Both the position numbers and the translations under genes were made by a program. Shown here in pieces: positions 36,549-45,008 of a DNA stretch of 64,000 bases. Each line of letters opens with the position of its first letter. Position 1 is the first letter of the stretch. Under the pieces are notes generated by a model. That model did no database searches, was not told where the DNA came from, and saw only the letters and a list, made by a program, of their open reading frames with translations. The stretch is from VAZQ01 sp963712565 (GTDB lineage: Bacteria > Pseudomonadota > Alphaproteobacteria > Rhizobiales > Xanthobacteraceae), in the NCBI GenBank assembly GCA_963712565.1, contig CAVQIP010000027.1, forward strand, positions 11,280 to 75,279, given 5' to 3'.

Positions 36549-37037
36549 TCACCGATACGGCGCATCGAGCGCAATGTTCTTGGCGATCTCGCGCTCCCAG
36601 CGGTCGCCGTTCGCGAGCAGACGCTCCTTGTCGAAATAGAGCTCCTCGCGGGTCTCGGTCGCGAACTCGAAATTCGGCCCTTCGACGATGGCGTCGACCG
36701 GGCAGGCCTCCTGGCAAAGCCCGCAATAGATGCATTTGACCATGTCGATATCGTAGCGCGTGGTACGGCGCGTGCCGTCATTGCGGCGCGGCCCGGCCTC
36801 GATGGTAATGGCCTGCGCCGGGCAGATCGCCTCGCAGAGCTTGCAGGCGATGCAGCGTTCCTCGCCGTTGGGATAGCGGCGCAAGGCGTGCTCGCCCCGA
36901 AAGCGCGGCGAGAGCATCCCCTTTTCGAAGGGATAGTTGAGCGTGGCCTTCGGCTTGAAGAAGTAGCGCATGGCGAGCACGAACGCGGACGCGAACTCCT
37001 TGAGGAACACCGAGCGGGCGGCCTGATCCAACCTCAT
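36549..37037 (-). CDS. nuoI: NADH-quinone oxidoreductase subunit I
   Basis: A 162-aa ferredoxin-like subunit carrying clusters N6a and N6b of complex I. Two CxxCxxCxxxCP motifs are present: CIACKLCEAICP (Cys 62, 65, 68, 72) and CIYCGLCQEACP (Cys 102, 105, 108, 112). ATG 37037 (MRLDQAARSVFLKEF) is the family start. The open frame upstream is a Ser/Arg-rich artefact of the preceding gene. Confidence 0.96.
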   Translation of the reverse strand: MRLDQAARSVFLKEFASAFVLAMRYFFKPKATLNYPFEKGMLSPRFRGEHALRRYPNGEERCIACKLCEAICPAQAITIEAGPRRNDGTRRTTRYDIDMVKCIYCGLCQEACPVDAIVEGPNFEFATETREELYFDKERLLANGDRWEREIAKNIALDAPYR

Positions 37038-37080
37038 GGCGCCATCCTTTCGAGCGGCGCATTCTGCCGCCGCATGTCGA

Positions 37081-37326
37081 TCAGCCCCCGATCGTGCCGC
37101 CCAGCCAATAGCCGAGACCGGCGAACACAGCGATGTCGGCGGCGAGGACAACCCGGCGCAGTATGAAAACCTCGTGCTCGAACGCCCGGCGTTCTTCGGC
37201 ACTCGCGGACGGATCGTGCGACCTGAAACGGCGCTCGACGAATGCGACGAGCGGGCCGTAAGCCAGCGCCGCGATGACCGTGCCGACTACCGCGCCGAGA
37301 AGGCCGGCAAGCGAAAGTTCCATCAT
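37081..37326 (-). CDS. Small membrane protein between nuoH and nuoI, unknown function
   Basis: An 81-aa frame filling the gap between nuoH and nuoI on the operon strand. It has an N-terminal hydrophobic helix (LSLAGLLGAVVGTVIAALAYG), a charged middle (ERRFRSHDPSASAEERRAFEHE), and a second hydrophobic segment (VVLAADIAVFAGLGYWLGG). The layout is that of a two-span inner-membrane protein. It is not one of the 14 canonical complex I subunits and I do not recognise a family. Co-transcription suggests an accessory or assembly role, which is inference. Confidence 0.6.
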   Translation of the reverse strand: MMELSLAGLLGAVVGTVIAALAYGPLVAFVERRFRSHDPSASAEERRAFEHEVFILRRVVLAADIAVFAGLGYWLGGTIGG

Positions 37327-37338
37327 GCCGCTTCCCCG

Positions 37339-38364
37339 TCATTTCGGCGCCAGTCCGGTATATTGCAAGACGCCCGCGACAATCGCGACCATGGCGAGCG
37401 ACAGCGGCAGGAACACCTTCCAGCCCAGCCGCATGAGCTGGTCGTAGCGGTAACGCGGAACAATCGCCTTCGCCATGGCGAACAGGAAGAACATGAACAG
37501 GCACTTGAGCACGAACCAGATCACGCCCGGGATCCAGGTGAACGGCGCGACCGGAAACGGCGGCAGCCAGCCGCCGAGGAAGAGGATCGTCGCCATGGCG
37601 CAGATGGTGAGGATGGCGATGTATTCGCCGAGGAAGAACAGCAGGAACGGGGTTGCGGAATATTCCACCGCGTAGCCAGCGACCAACTCGGACTCGGCTT
37701 CCACCAGGTCGAACGGCGGACGGTTGGTCTCCGCGAGCCCGGACACGACGAACACGACGAACATCGGGAACAGCGGCAGCCAGAACCAGTTGAACATGCC
37801 CCACTTGCCATCCTGCGCGTCCACGATCGCAGAGAGGTTGAGCGAGCCCGCGCACAGCAGGACCGTGATGATGACGAAGCCGATCGAGACTTCGTAGGAC
37901 ACCATCTGCGCCGCCGAACGCAACGACGCGAGGAACGGATACTTGGAGTTCGACGACCACCCCGCCATGATGACGCCATAGACCATGAGCGAGGAGATGG
38001 CGAAAATATAGAGTATTCCGATATTGAGGTCGGCGATCACCCAGTCGGAATCGACCGGAATCACCGCCCAGGCGGAGAGCGCCAGCACGGCAGTAACCAG
38101 CGGCGCCAGCAGAAATACACCCTTGTTGGCGCCGGCCGGAATGATCGGTTCCTTGACCACGAATTTCAGGAGATCCGCGAAGGATTGCAGCAGGCCCCAG
38201 GGTCCCACCACATTGGGGCCGCGCCGGATCTGCACTGCCGCCCAAATCTTGCGATCGGCATAGAGCACGTAGGCCGTGATGATGAGGAGCAAGATCAGCA
38301 CGAGCAGACTCTGCGCGACGACGATCAGCAGCGGCCAGATGTCGTTGGTCCACAATTCGGCCAT
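37339..38364 (-). CDS. nuoH: NADH-quinone oxidoreductase subunit H
   Basis: A 341-aa membrane subunit that forms the quinone chamber with NuoB and NuoD. It has about eight hydrophobic helices. Family blocks include DRKIWAAVQIRRGPNVVGPW, QSFADLLKFVVKEPIIPAGA, and AETNRPPFDLVEAESELVAG with the acidic residues of the E-channel. Normal length. It starts 6 bases after the nuoG stop. Confidence 0.96.
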   Translation of the reverse strand: MAELWTNDIWPLLIVVAQSLLVLILLLIITAYVLYADRKIWAAVQIRRGPNVVGPWGLLQSFADLLKFVVKEPIIPAGANKGVFLLAPLVTAVLALSAWAVIPVDSDWVIADLNIGILYIFAISSLMVYGVIMAGWSSNSKYPFLASLRSAAQMVSYEVSIGFVIITVLLCAGSLNLSAIVDAQDGKWGMFNWFWLPLFPMFVVFVVSGLAETNRPPFDLVEAESELVAGYAVEYSATPFLLFFLGEYIAILTICAMATILFLGGWLPPFPVAPFTWIPGVIWFVLKCLFMFFLFAMAKAIVPRYRYDQLMRLGWKVFLPLSLAMVAIVAGVLQYTGLAPK

Positions 38365-38369
38365 GTCAG

Positions 38370-40445
38370 CTACTCCGCCGCGGTGAGCGCGGGGTGGCCC
38401 TCGGCGATCGCCGAGCAGTCCGCCATGACGCCGGATGCCCGCGCAATCGGATTGGTGAAATAGAAATCGTCGATCAGGCAGCGAAACGCAGCCTTGTCCA
38501 GGGTGCCGCCGCGCGCGCAGAGCGCCGTGATGTCCGCGCGATCGCCCGGCGCAATCTGATTGGTGCGCTGCAGATGGGGATGCGCCTGGAATAGCGCCTG
38601 GCGCAGTTGCGCAAGCGAATCGTAAGGAAGCCGCCGGCCGAGCACATCGGACAAGGCGCGCAGGATCGCCCAGTCCTCGCGCGCCTCCCCCGGAGGAAAC
38701 GAAGCGCGACCGGCCATCTGCACGCGGCCCTCGGTGTTGACGTGGATGCTGGATTTCTCGGGATACGCCGCGCCCGGGAGGATGACGTCGGCCCGGTGCG
38801 CCCCCAGGTCGCCGTGTGTCCCGATATAGACGACGAAGGCGCCGGGCGCGATGTCGATCTCGTCGGCACCGAGCAGGAAGAGCACGTCGAGCGCGCCGGG
38901 CGCCGCCATCTGCTTTGCGTTGCTGCCGCCGGCGCCGGGCACGAAGCCGACGTCGAGGGCGCCGACCCGCGCCGCGGCGCTATGCAGGACTGAATAGCCG
39001 TTCCAGCCGGCGGTGCCCGTGCCCTGCGCGGCCCGCGCCGCGAGCGAAGCAATCGCCGCGCCGTCCGGCCGCGCCAATGCGCCCATCCCGACGATCACCA
39101 ACGGGCGCTCGGCTTTCTTCAGCGCCGCGCCGAACGCGTGTGTGGCGGTCGCGACATCGGCCAGCGTCTGCGGCCCCGCGCCCAGATAGTCGTAAGGATA
39201 GGTCAGGTCGAGCCGTTCGCCGATCAGGCCGATCGGCACGGCGCCCATGCGCCAGCGCTTGCGGATGCGCGCGTTGAGGACGGCCGCCTCGCGCCGCGGA
39301 TTGGAGCCGACGAGCAGCAATGCGTCCGCCTTCTCGATCCCGGCAATGGTCGCGTTGAAGAGATAGCTCGCCCTCCCCGCTTTCGGATCGAGCGCCGCGC
39401 CGTCCTGGCGGCAGTCGAGATTCACGACGCCGAGCCGCGTTATCAAATCCTTGAGCGCGAAAATTTCCTCGACCGCGGCCAGATCCCCGGCGATGGCGCC
39501 GATGCGCGTTGCCTGCGTCTGCCCGACCTTGGCGGCGATAGCGTCGAAAGCGTCTCGCCAGGAGGCCGGATAGAGCTGCCCGTCCTCGCGAATGTAGGGC
39601 TGGTCGAGGCGCTGCGTGCGCAGACCGTCGACCACGTGACGCGTCTTGTCGGAAATCCATTCCTCGTTAACGTCGTCGTTGACGCGCGGAAGGATGCGCA
39701 TGACCTCGCGCCCGCGGGTATCGATGCGGATAGCCGAACCGACGGCGTCCATGACATCGATCAACTCGGTCTTGTTGAGCTCCCACGGCCGTGCGGCGAA
39801 GGCATAGGGCTTGGAGGTGAGCGCGCCGACCGGACAGAGATCGACCACGTTGCCCTGCAACTCCGACGTCATAGCCTGCTCGAGATAGGTCGTGATCTCC
39901 GTGTCCTCGCCGCGTCCGATGGCGCCGAGCTCCGGCACGCCGGCGACCTCGGTCATGAAACGGACGCAGCGCGTGCAATGGATGCAGCGGTTCATGATGG
40001 TCTTGACCAGGACGCCCACGTACTTGTCCTCGACCGCGCGCTTGTTCTCGTGGAAACGGCTGGAATCGACGCCGTAGGCCATGGCCTGGTCCTGCAGATC
40101 GCATTCTCCGCCCTGGTCGCAGATCGGGCAGTCCAGCGGGTGATTGATCAGCAGGAATTCCATCACCCCTTCGCGCGCCTTGCGCACCATCGGGGTCTTG
40201 GTGCTCACCTCGGGCGGCTCGCCTTTCGGTCCGGGCCGGCAGTCGCGTACGCCCCACGCGCATGAGGCCACCGGCTTGGGCGAGCCCTTGAGCTCGACCA
40301 GGCACATGCGGCAATTGCCGGCAATCGACAGGCGCTCATGGAAGCAGAAGCGCGGAATCTCGGCGCCCGCCGCCTCGCACGCCTGGAGCAGCGTGTACTC
40401 CGGCGGAACCTCGATCTCCTTGCCGTCGACGATGAGCTTGGTCAT
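38370..40445 (-). CDS. nuoG: NADH-quinone oxidoreductase subunit G
   Basis: A 691-aa peripheral subunit holding clusters N1b, N4 and N5. The N-terminal 2Fe-2S domain includes IPRFCFHERLSIAGNCRMC. The His-Cys3 cluster motif HPLDCPICDQGGECDLQD and the CIHCTRCVRF 4Fe-4S motif follow, and the remainder is a molybdopterin-oxidoreductase-like fold without cofactor. ATG 40445 (MTKLIVDGKEIEVP) was chosen over a start 11 codons upstream that overlaps the preceding small gene. Confidence 0.95.
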   Translation of the reverse strand: MTKLIVDGKEIEVPPEYTLLQACEAAGAEIPRFCFHERLSIAGNCRMCLVELKGSPKPVASCAWGVRDCRPGPKGEPPEVSTKTPMVRKAREGVMEFLLINHPLDCPICDQGGECDLQDQAMAYGVDSSRFHENKRAVEDKYVGVLVKTIMNRCIHCTRCVRFMTEVAGVPELGAIGRGEDTEITTYLEQAMTSELQGNVVDLCPVGALTSKPYAFAARPWELNKTELIDVMDAVGSAIRIDTRGREVMRILPRVNDDVNEEWISDKTRHVVDGLRTQRLDQPYIREDGQLYPASWRDAFDAIAAKVGQTQATRIGAIAGDLAAVEEIFALKDLITRLGVVNLDCRQDGAALDPKAGRASYLFNATIAGIEKADALLLVGSNPRREAAVLNARIRKRWRMGAVPIGLIGERLDLTYPYDYLGAGPQTLADVATATHAFGAALKKAERPLVIVGMGALARPDGAAIASLAARAAQGTGTAGWNGYSVLHSAAARVGALDVGFVPGAGGSNAKQMAAPGALDVLFLLGADEIDIAPGAFVVYIGTHGDLGAHRADVILPGAAYPEKSSIHVNTEGRVQMAGRASFPPGEAREDWAILRALSDVLGRRLPYDSLAQLRQALFQAHPHLQRTNQIAPGDRADITALCARGGTLDKAAFRCLIDDFYFTNPIARASGVMADCSAIAEGHPALTAAE

Positions 40446-40446
40446 G

Positions 40447-40557
40447 TCAATTCCATTGCAGCCATAGCAATAGCCCAACGGCGAGCGCGGTGCCTGCCGC
40501 CATGTCGAGCCGCACCAAGAACGTTAGGCGGCGCCAGAATCGATTGGAGAGTATCAT
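40447..40557 (-). CDS. Small single-span peptide between nuoF and nuoG, unknown
   Basis: A 36-codon frame from ATG 40557 that ends 1 base before the nuoG start. It begins MILSNRFWRRLTFLVRLDM and ends in a hydrophobic helix, AAGTALAVGLLLWLQWN, typical of a one-span membrane peptide with a basic cytoplasmic N-terminus. AGGAG and an upstream AGAGG could serve as ribosome site. The same frame is open to 40695, but the added residues are polar and unremarkable. Its tight placement inside the complex I operon is the main support. No family recognised. Confidence 0.5.
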   Translation of the reverse strand: MILSNRFWRRLTFLVRLDMAAGTALAVGLLLWLQWN

Positions 40558-40701
40558 CGCTCCTGCCTCTTCTATCCTGACCCGACCTGCATCGATCGTT
40601 TCAATAAAGTCACGCGGACTTGCTGGCCTTCCAAGCGGCTCCCGCGCCGCAACGGTTGCGGTGAACAACGGACAGGCTTTGGTCGGGCGCGCCATTGCCG
40701 C

Positions 40702-42003
40702 TCACTCCGCCGCCACCCGTACCGGGTCCGGATGCGGGTTGGCCGCATAGTCGTCGATGCGCTGCTCGATCTCGCGACGGAAGTGGCGGATGAGGCCCTG
40801 CACCGGCCAGGCCGCGCCGTCGCCGAAGGCGCAGATGGTGTGGCCTTCGATCTGGGTGGTGACTTCCATCAGCATGTCGATCTCGCGCTTGTGGGCGCGG
40901 CCCTCCGCCATGCGCATGAGCACCCGCCACATCCAGCCCATGCCTTCCCGGCAAGGCGTGCACTGGCCGCAGCTCTCGTGCTTGTAGAAATAGGAGATGC
41001 GGGCCATGGCGCGGATGATGTCGGTCGACTTGTCCATCACGATCACCGCCGCGGTGCCGAGCGCGGACTTGTGCTCGCGGCAGCCGTCGAAATCCATCAC
41101 CAGGTTGTCGCACTCATGGGCCGGAATGAGCGGCATCGACGAGCCGCCCGGAATGACGGCGAGCAGGTTGTTCCAACCGCCGCGCACGCCGCCGGAATGA
41201 GTTTCCACCAATTCGCGCAAAGGAATTCCCATTGCCTCCTCGACGGTGCAGGGTTTCTGCACGTGGCCGGAGAGGCAGAACAGCTTGGTGCCGGTATTGT
41301 TCGGCCGCCCGATGCCGGCGAACCAAGCGGCGCCGCGCCGCAGGATGTCGGGCACGACGGCGATCGATTCGACGTTGTTGACCGTGGTCGGACAACCGTA
41401 GAGGCCGACATTGGCCGGGAACGGCGGCTTCAGGCGCGGCAGGCCTTTCTTGCCCTCGAGGCTTTCCAGGAGCGCCGTTTCTTCGCCGCAGATATAGGCG
41501 CCGGCGCCGTGATGGACGATGAGATCGAATGGAAAGTCGTGGATGTTGGTCTTGCCGATGAGGCCCGCCTCGTAGGCCTGGTCCACCGCTGCTTGCAGCC
41601 GCTCGCGTTCGCGGATGAATTCGCCGCGGATGTAGATGTAGCCGGTATTGGCGCCCATGGCGAAGCCGGCGATCAGACAGCCCTCGATCAGCAGATGCGG
41701 GTCGTGCCGCATGATCTCGCGGTCCTTGCAAGTGCCGGGCTCGGATTCATCGGCGTTGACCACGAGATAATGCGGCCGGCCGTCCGACTGCTTGGGCATG
41801 AACGACCATTTCAGCCCGGTGGGAAAACCGGCGCCGCCGCGACCGCGCAGCCCCGAGGCCTTCACCTCGTTGACGATCCAGTCGCGACCCTTCTCCAGGA
41901 TGGCCTTGGTGCCGTCCCAGGCGCCGCGCGAGCGCGCGCCCGCAAGGCCCCAGTCGTGGAGGCCGTAGAGATTGGTGAAGATGCGGTCCTTGTCCTCGAG
42001 CAT
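40702..42003 (-). CDS. nuoF: NADH-quinone oxidoreductase subunit F
   Basis: A 433-aa flavoprotein that accepts electrons from NADH. The nucleotide and FMN-binding segment reads GLRGRGGAGFPTGLKW (51-66), with YLVVNADESEPGTCKDR following. The N3 cluster motif ESCGQCTPCREG lies near residue 355. The start ATG 42003 overlaps the nuoE stop by one base (TGATG). An open frame extends far upstream but is the complement-like artefact of nuoE. Confidence 0.96.
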   Translation of the reverse strand: MLEDKDRIFTNLYGLHDWGLAGARSRGAWDGTKAILEKGRDWIVNEVKASGLRGRGGAGFPTGLKWSFMPKQSDGRPHYLVVNADESEPGTCKDREIMRHDPHLLIEGCLIAGFAMGANTGYIYIRGEFIRERERLQAAVDQAYEAGLIGKTNIHDFPFDLIVHHGAGAYICGEETALLESLEGKKGLPRLKPPFPANVGLYGCPTTVNNVESIAVVPDILRRGAAWFAGIGRPNNTGTKLFCLSGHVQKPCTVEEAMGIPLRELVETHSGGVRGGWNNLLAVIPGGSSMPLIPAHECDNLVMDFDGCREHKSALGTAAVIVMDKSTDIIRAMARISYFYKHESCGQCTPCREGMGWMWRVLMRMAEGRAHKREIDMLMEVTTQIEGHTICAFGDGAAWPVQGLIRHFRREIEQRIDDYAANPHPDPVRVAAE

Positions 42004-42752
42004 CACGACTGCCTGTTTGCCGATGCATCGCCGATCGGGGGTTTCGGCACCCCCGCTTCGCGCACGTTCGCCGGCTCGCCCGGCTTCTTGGCATCGGCGT
42101 CGGTGAGCGCGGGATCCTGCTTCTGCCCGCCATTTGCGCGTGCGTAGAGACGGGGATCGGTGAGCGTGGTCGGACCGCCCTTGGGCGCCGACAGCTGGCG
42201 GTCGATCTGCGGGCCGGGCGCGACCTTCTTGCCGGCCGCGAGGTCGGCGAGAATTCCGGTGAAGCTCTCCGGGCTGAGGTCCTCGTAGTAATCGTAGTTG
42301 ATCTGTGCGACCGGCGCGTTCACGCAGGCGCCGAGACACTCGACCTCGATCCAGGAGAGCTTGCCGTCGGCGGTGACCTGCTGTTGCTCGCCGATCTTGT
42401 CGTGACAGAGCTTGATCAGCTTGTCGGCGCCGCGCAGCACGCACGGCGTGGTGCCGCAGAGCTGGACGTGGAATTGTCCGACCGGCGCCAGATTGAACAT
42501 GGTGTAGAAGGTCGCCACTTCGAGCGCGCGGATCTTCGGCATGCCGAGCAGATCGGCGACGTGCTCGATCGCCCGCTGCGGCAGCCAGCCGCCGGCCTGC
42601 TCCTGCGCGCGCCACAACAGCGGAATGATCGCGGAGACTTGGCGGCCTTCCGGATATTTGTCGATCTGGCCCTTGGCCCAATCCAGATTCTCCGCCGTGA
42701 AGGCGAAGCTCTTGGGTTGAATCGCAGGGTCGGCGAGGCGGCGGACGGCCAT
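42003..42752 (-). CDS. nuoE: NADH-quinone oxidoreductase subunit E
   Basis: A 249-aa thioredoxin-like subunit with 2Fe-2S cluster N1a. Ligands are Cys99 and Cys104 (QLCGTTPC) and Cys139 and Cys143 (ECLGAC). The first 165 residues match the family. The last 80 are a low-complexity extension rich in Pro, Ala, Lys and Asp, a feature of alphaproteobacterial and mitochondrial-type subunits. The start overlaps the last base of the nuoD stop. Confidence 0.95.
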   Translation of the reverse strand: MAVRRLADPAIQPKSFAFTAENLDWAKGQIDKYPEGRQVSAIIPLLWRAQEQAGGWLPQRAIEHVADLLGMPKIRALEVATFYTMFNLAPVGQFHVQLCGTTPCVLRGADKLIKLCHDKIGEQQQVTADGKLSWIEVECLGACVNAPVAQINYDYYEDLSPESFTGILADLAAGKKVAPGPQIDRQLSAPKGGPTTLTDPRLYARANGGQKQDPALTDADAKKPGEPANVREAGVPKPPIGDASANRQS

Positions 42753-43942
42753 CAGCGGTCAACCTCCCCGAATACGATGTCGAGCGAACCAAGAATCGCC
42801 GAGATGTCGGCGAGCATGTGGCCCTTGCAGAGGAAATCCATGGCTGCAAGATGCGCGAATCCGGGCGCGCGGATCTTGCACTTGTAGGGCTTGTTGCTGC
42901 CATCGGCGATCAGGTAAACGCCGAATTCGCCCTTGGGCGCCTCGACCGCGGCATACACCTCGCCCGCGGGAACGTGGAAACCCTCGGTGTAGAGCTTGAA
43001 GTGGTGGATGAGCGCTTCCATGGAGCGCTTCATTTCCTGGCGCTTGGGCGGCACGATCTTGTTATCGATGACGGAAACCGGGCCCTGCCCCTCGGCCGAA
43101 TGCAGCTTTTCGAGGCACTGCTGCATCAGCTTGGTCGACTGGCGCATCTCCTCCATGCGGATGCAGTAGCGGTCGTAATTGTCGCCGTTCTTGCCGACGG
43201 GAATGTCGAAATCGAGCTCGGAATAGCATTCGTAGGGCTGCGCCTTGCGCAAATCCCACGCCGCGCCCGACCCGCGCACCATCACGCCGGAAAAGCCCCA
43301 GGCCCATGCATCGGCCAGCCTGACCACGCCGATATCGACGTTGCGCTGCTTGAAGATGCGGTTGTCGGTAAGCAGCTCTTCCAGGTCATCACAGACCTTG
43401 AGGAACGGATCGCAGAAGGCCGAGATGTCGTCGAGGAGTTTCGGCGGCAGGTCCTGGTGCACACCGCCGACCCGGAAATAGGCGGCGTGCATGCGGCTGC
43501 CCGAGGCGCGCTCGTAGAACCCCATGAGCTTTTCGCGCTCCTCGAAGCCCCAGAGCGGCGGCGTCAGCGCGCCCACATCGAGCGCCTGCGTGGTCACGTT
43601 GAGGAGGTGCGACAGCAGCCGTCCGATCTCGCAATAGAGTACACGGATGAGCTGCGCGCGCCTGGGCACCGCGAGCCGCAGCAGCTTTTCCGCCGCGAGG
43701 CAGAAGGCATGCTCCTGATTCATCGGCGCGACATAGTCGAGCCGATCGAAATACGGGATGGCCTGCAGATAGGTCTTCGCTTCGATCAGCTTCTCGGTGC
43801 CGCGATGGAGTAGCCCGATATGCGGGTCGACCCGCTCGACCACCTCGCCGTCGAGCTCCAGCACCAAGCGCAACACCCCGTGCGCCGCCGGGTGCTGCGG
43901 CCCAAAGTTGAGGGTGAAATTGCGCAGCTCCGTTTCCGCCAT
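42752..43942 (-). CDS. nuoD: NADH-quinone oxidoreductase subunit D
   Basis: A 396-aa 49-kDa-type subunit that lines the quinone site. Family blocks: LNFGPQHPAAHGVLRLVLEL, HIGLLHRGTEKLIE, YFDRLDYVAPMNQEH, and the C-terminal APGFAHLAAMD ... LGSLDIVFGEVDR. NuoC and NuoD are separate proteins here. ATG 43942 was chosen because MAETELRNFTLNFGPQHP is the family start. The extra upstream codons would overlap the thioesterase gene. Confidence 0.96.
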   Translation of the reverse strand: MAETELRNFTLNFGPQHPAAHGVLRLVLELDGEVVERVDPHIGLLHRGTEKLIEAKTYLQAIPYFDRLDYVAPMNQEHAFCLAAEKLLRLAVPRRAQLIRVLYCEIGRLLSHLLNVTTQALDVGALTPPLWGFEEREKLMGFYERASGSRMHAAYFRVGGVHQDLPPKLLDDISAFCDPFLKVCDDLEELLTDNRIFKQRNVDIGVVRLADAWAWGFSGVMVRGSGAAWDLRKAQPYECYSELDFDIPVGKNGDNYDRYCIRMEEMRQSTKLMQQCLEKLHSAEGQGPVSVIDNKIVPPKRQEMKRSMEALIHHFKLYTEGFHVPAGEVYAAVEAPKGEFGVYLIADGSNKPYKCKIRAPGFAHLAAMDFLCKGHMLADISAILGSLDIVFGEVDR

Positions 43943-43950
43943 CACATCCT

Positions 43951-44379
43951 CTAGGCGACCGTCGCGGCGATCTTCGCCTTGTCGGCTACGCGCGCATTGA
44001 ACTTGTCCCATGCCACCACGTAGCGCTGGTGACGCCCCTCGCCGATCGGATCGACGCCGTCATGCGCCTTGACGTTGAACGCGATGCGCGGGCCGTCGAC
44101 GGCCACGCATTCGGCCTCCACCGTGACCGTCAGACCCGGCGGCGTGGCGGCAGCATGGCTGATATCGACATGCACGCCGAGGCTGCCCTCGCCCGGATCG
44201 AGATGGGGCGCCAATAGTTGCATGCAGGTCCATTCCATAAGCCCGACCATGAAGCCGGTGGCGAATACCGCCGGCATGGACTGGAACTCCGCCACTTCCG
44301 GATAGAGATGGGGCACCGTCTTATTCTGCGGCACCCGGTAGCTGAAGCGATGGGTGAGGCCGGGCAGCGTCGTTTTCAT
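43951..44379 (-). CDS. FlK-like hotdog thioesterase encoded inside the nuo operon
   Basis: A 142-aa hotdog-fold protein. The pattern VFATGFMVGLMEWTCMQLLA, then SLGVHVDISHAAATPPGLTV, then RIAFNVKAHDGVDPIGEGRH matches the fluoroacetyl-CoA thioesterase (FlK) type, with the acidic residue in MEW and the catalytic histidine in ISHAA. ATG 44379 lies 1 base after the nuoC stop, and the gene ends 8 bases before nuoD, so it is embedded in the operon. Its substrate is unknown. A role in removing a toxic acyl-CoA or in acyl-lipid supply to complex I would be speculation. Confidence 0.75.
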   Translation of the reverse strand: MKTTLPGLTHRFSYRVPQNKTVPHLYPEVAEFQSMPAVFATGFMVGLMEWTCMQLLAPHLDPGEGSLGVHVDISHAAATPPGLTVTVEAECVAVDGPRIAFNVKAHDGVDPIGEGRHQRYVVAWDKFNARVADKAKIAATVA

Positions 44380-44380
44380 C

Positions 44381-44995
44381 TCAAGAGCCCTTCCCGTCGG
44401 TCGCCTTCTCGTCGCCCGGCAGGATGTAACCCGGACCCTCCCACGGCGAGAGGAAATCGAAGTTGCGGAACTCCTGCGTAAGCCGCACCGGCTCGTACAC
44501 GACGCGCTTCTGCTCGTCGTCGTAGCGGACCTCGACGAAGCCGGTGAGCGGAAAATCCTTGCGCAGCGGATGGCCTTCGAAGCCATAGTCGGTCAGCAGA
44601 CGCCGCATATCCGGATGGCCGGCGAAAAGCACGCCATAGAGGTCGTAGGTCTCACGCTCGAACCAGTTGGCACCGGGAAAGACGCCCACGATCGAAGGGA
44701 CGGTCGTCGTTTCGTCCACCTCGATCTTCACCCGGATGCGCGTATTCTGCTTGGGCGAGAGCAAATGGTAGACGACGTCGAAGCGCCGCTCGCGTCCCGG
44801 CCAGTCCACCGCCGTGATGTCGACGATGCTCCAGAACTGGCAGCGCTCGTCGTCGCGCAGGAACGTGGCGATCTTCACGATGTCGCGCGCAATGGCAGAG
44901 ATGGTCAACTCGCCGTGCGCCACCCAATGGCCCATGACCGAGCCTGGCAGCGCGCCGGCGATGATCTCGCCGAGTTTGTCGAGCGTTTCGTCCAT
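44381..44995 (-). CDS. nuoC: NADH-quinone oxidoreductase subunit C
   Basis: A 204-aa 30-kDa-type subunit. Landmarks are FLRDDERCQFWSIVDITAVD, FDVVYHLLSPKQNTRIRVK, and the signature ERETYDLYGVLFAGHPDMRR followed by GFEGHPLRKDFPLTG. ATG 44995 gives MDETLDKLGEII. An in-frame upstream extension is a Ser/Arg/Cys-rich artefact overlapping nuoB. Confidence 0.96.
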   Translation of the reverse strand: MDETLDKLGEIIAGALPGSVMGHWVAHGELTISAIARDIVKIATFLRDDERCQFWSIVDITAVDWPGRERRFDVVYHLLSPKQNTRIRVKIEVDETTTVPSIVGVFPGANWFERETYDLYGVLFAGHPDMRRLLTDYGFEGHPLRKDFPLTGFVEVRYDDEQKRVVYEPVRLTQEFRNFDFLSPWEGPGYILPGDEKATDGKGS

Positions 44996-45008
44996 TGCGT
45001 GAAACCCA

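Noticed and set aside
37036..38463. A 475-codon plus-strand open frame opposite nuoH
   Set aside because: It is an Arg/Glu/His-rich shadow of nuoH with no motif. Similar antisense frames occur opposite dnaE, nuoF, dxr and bamA.
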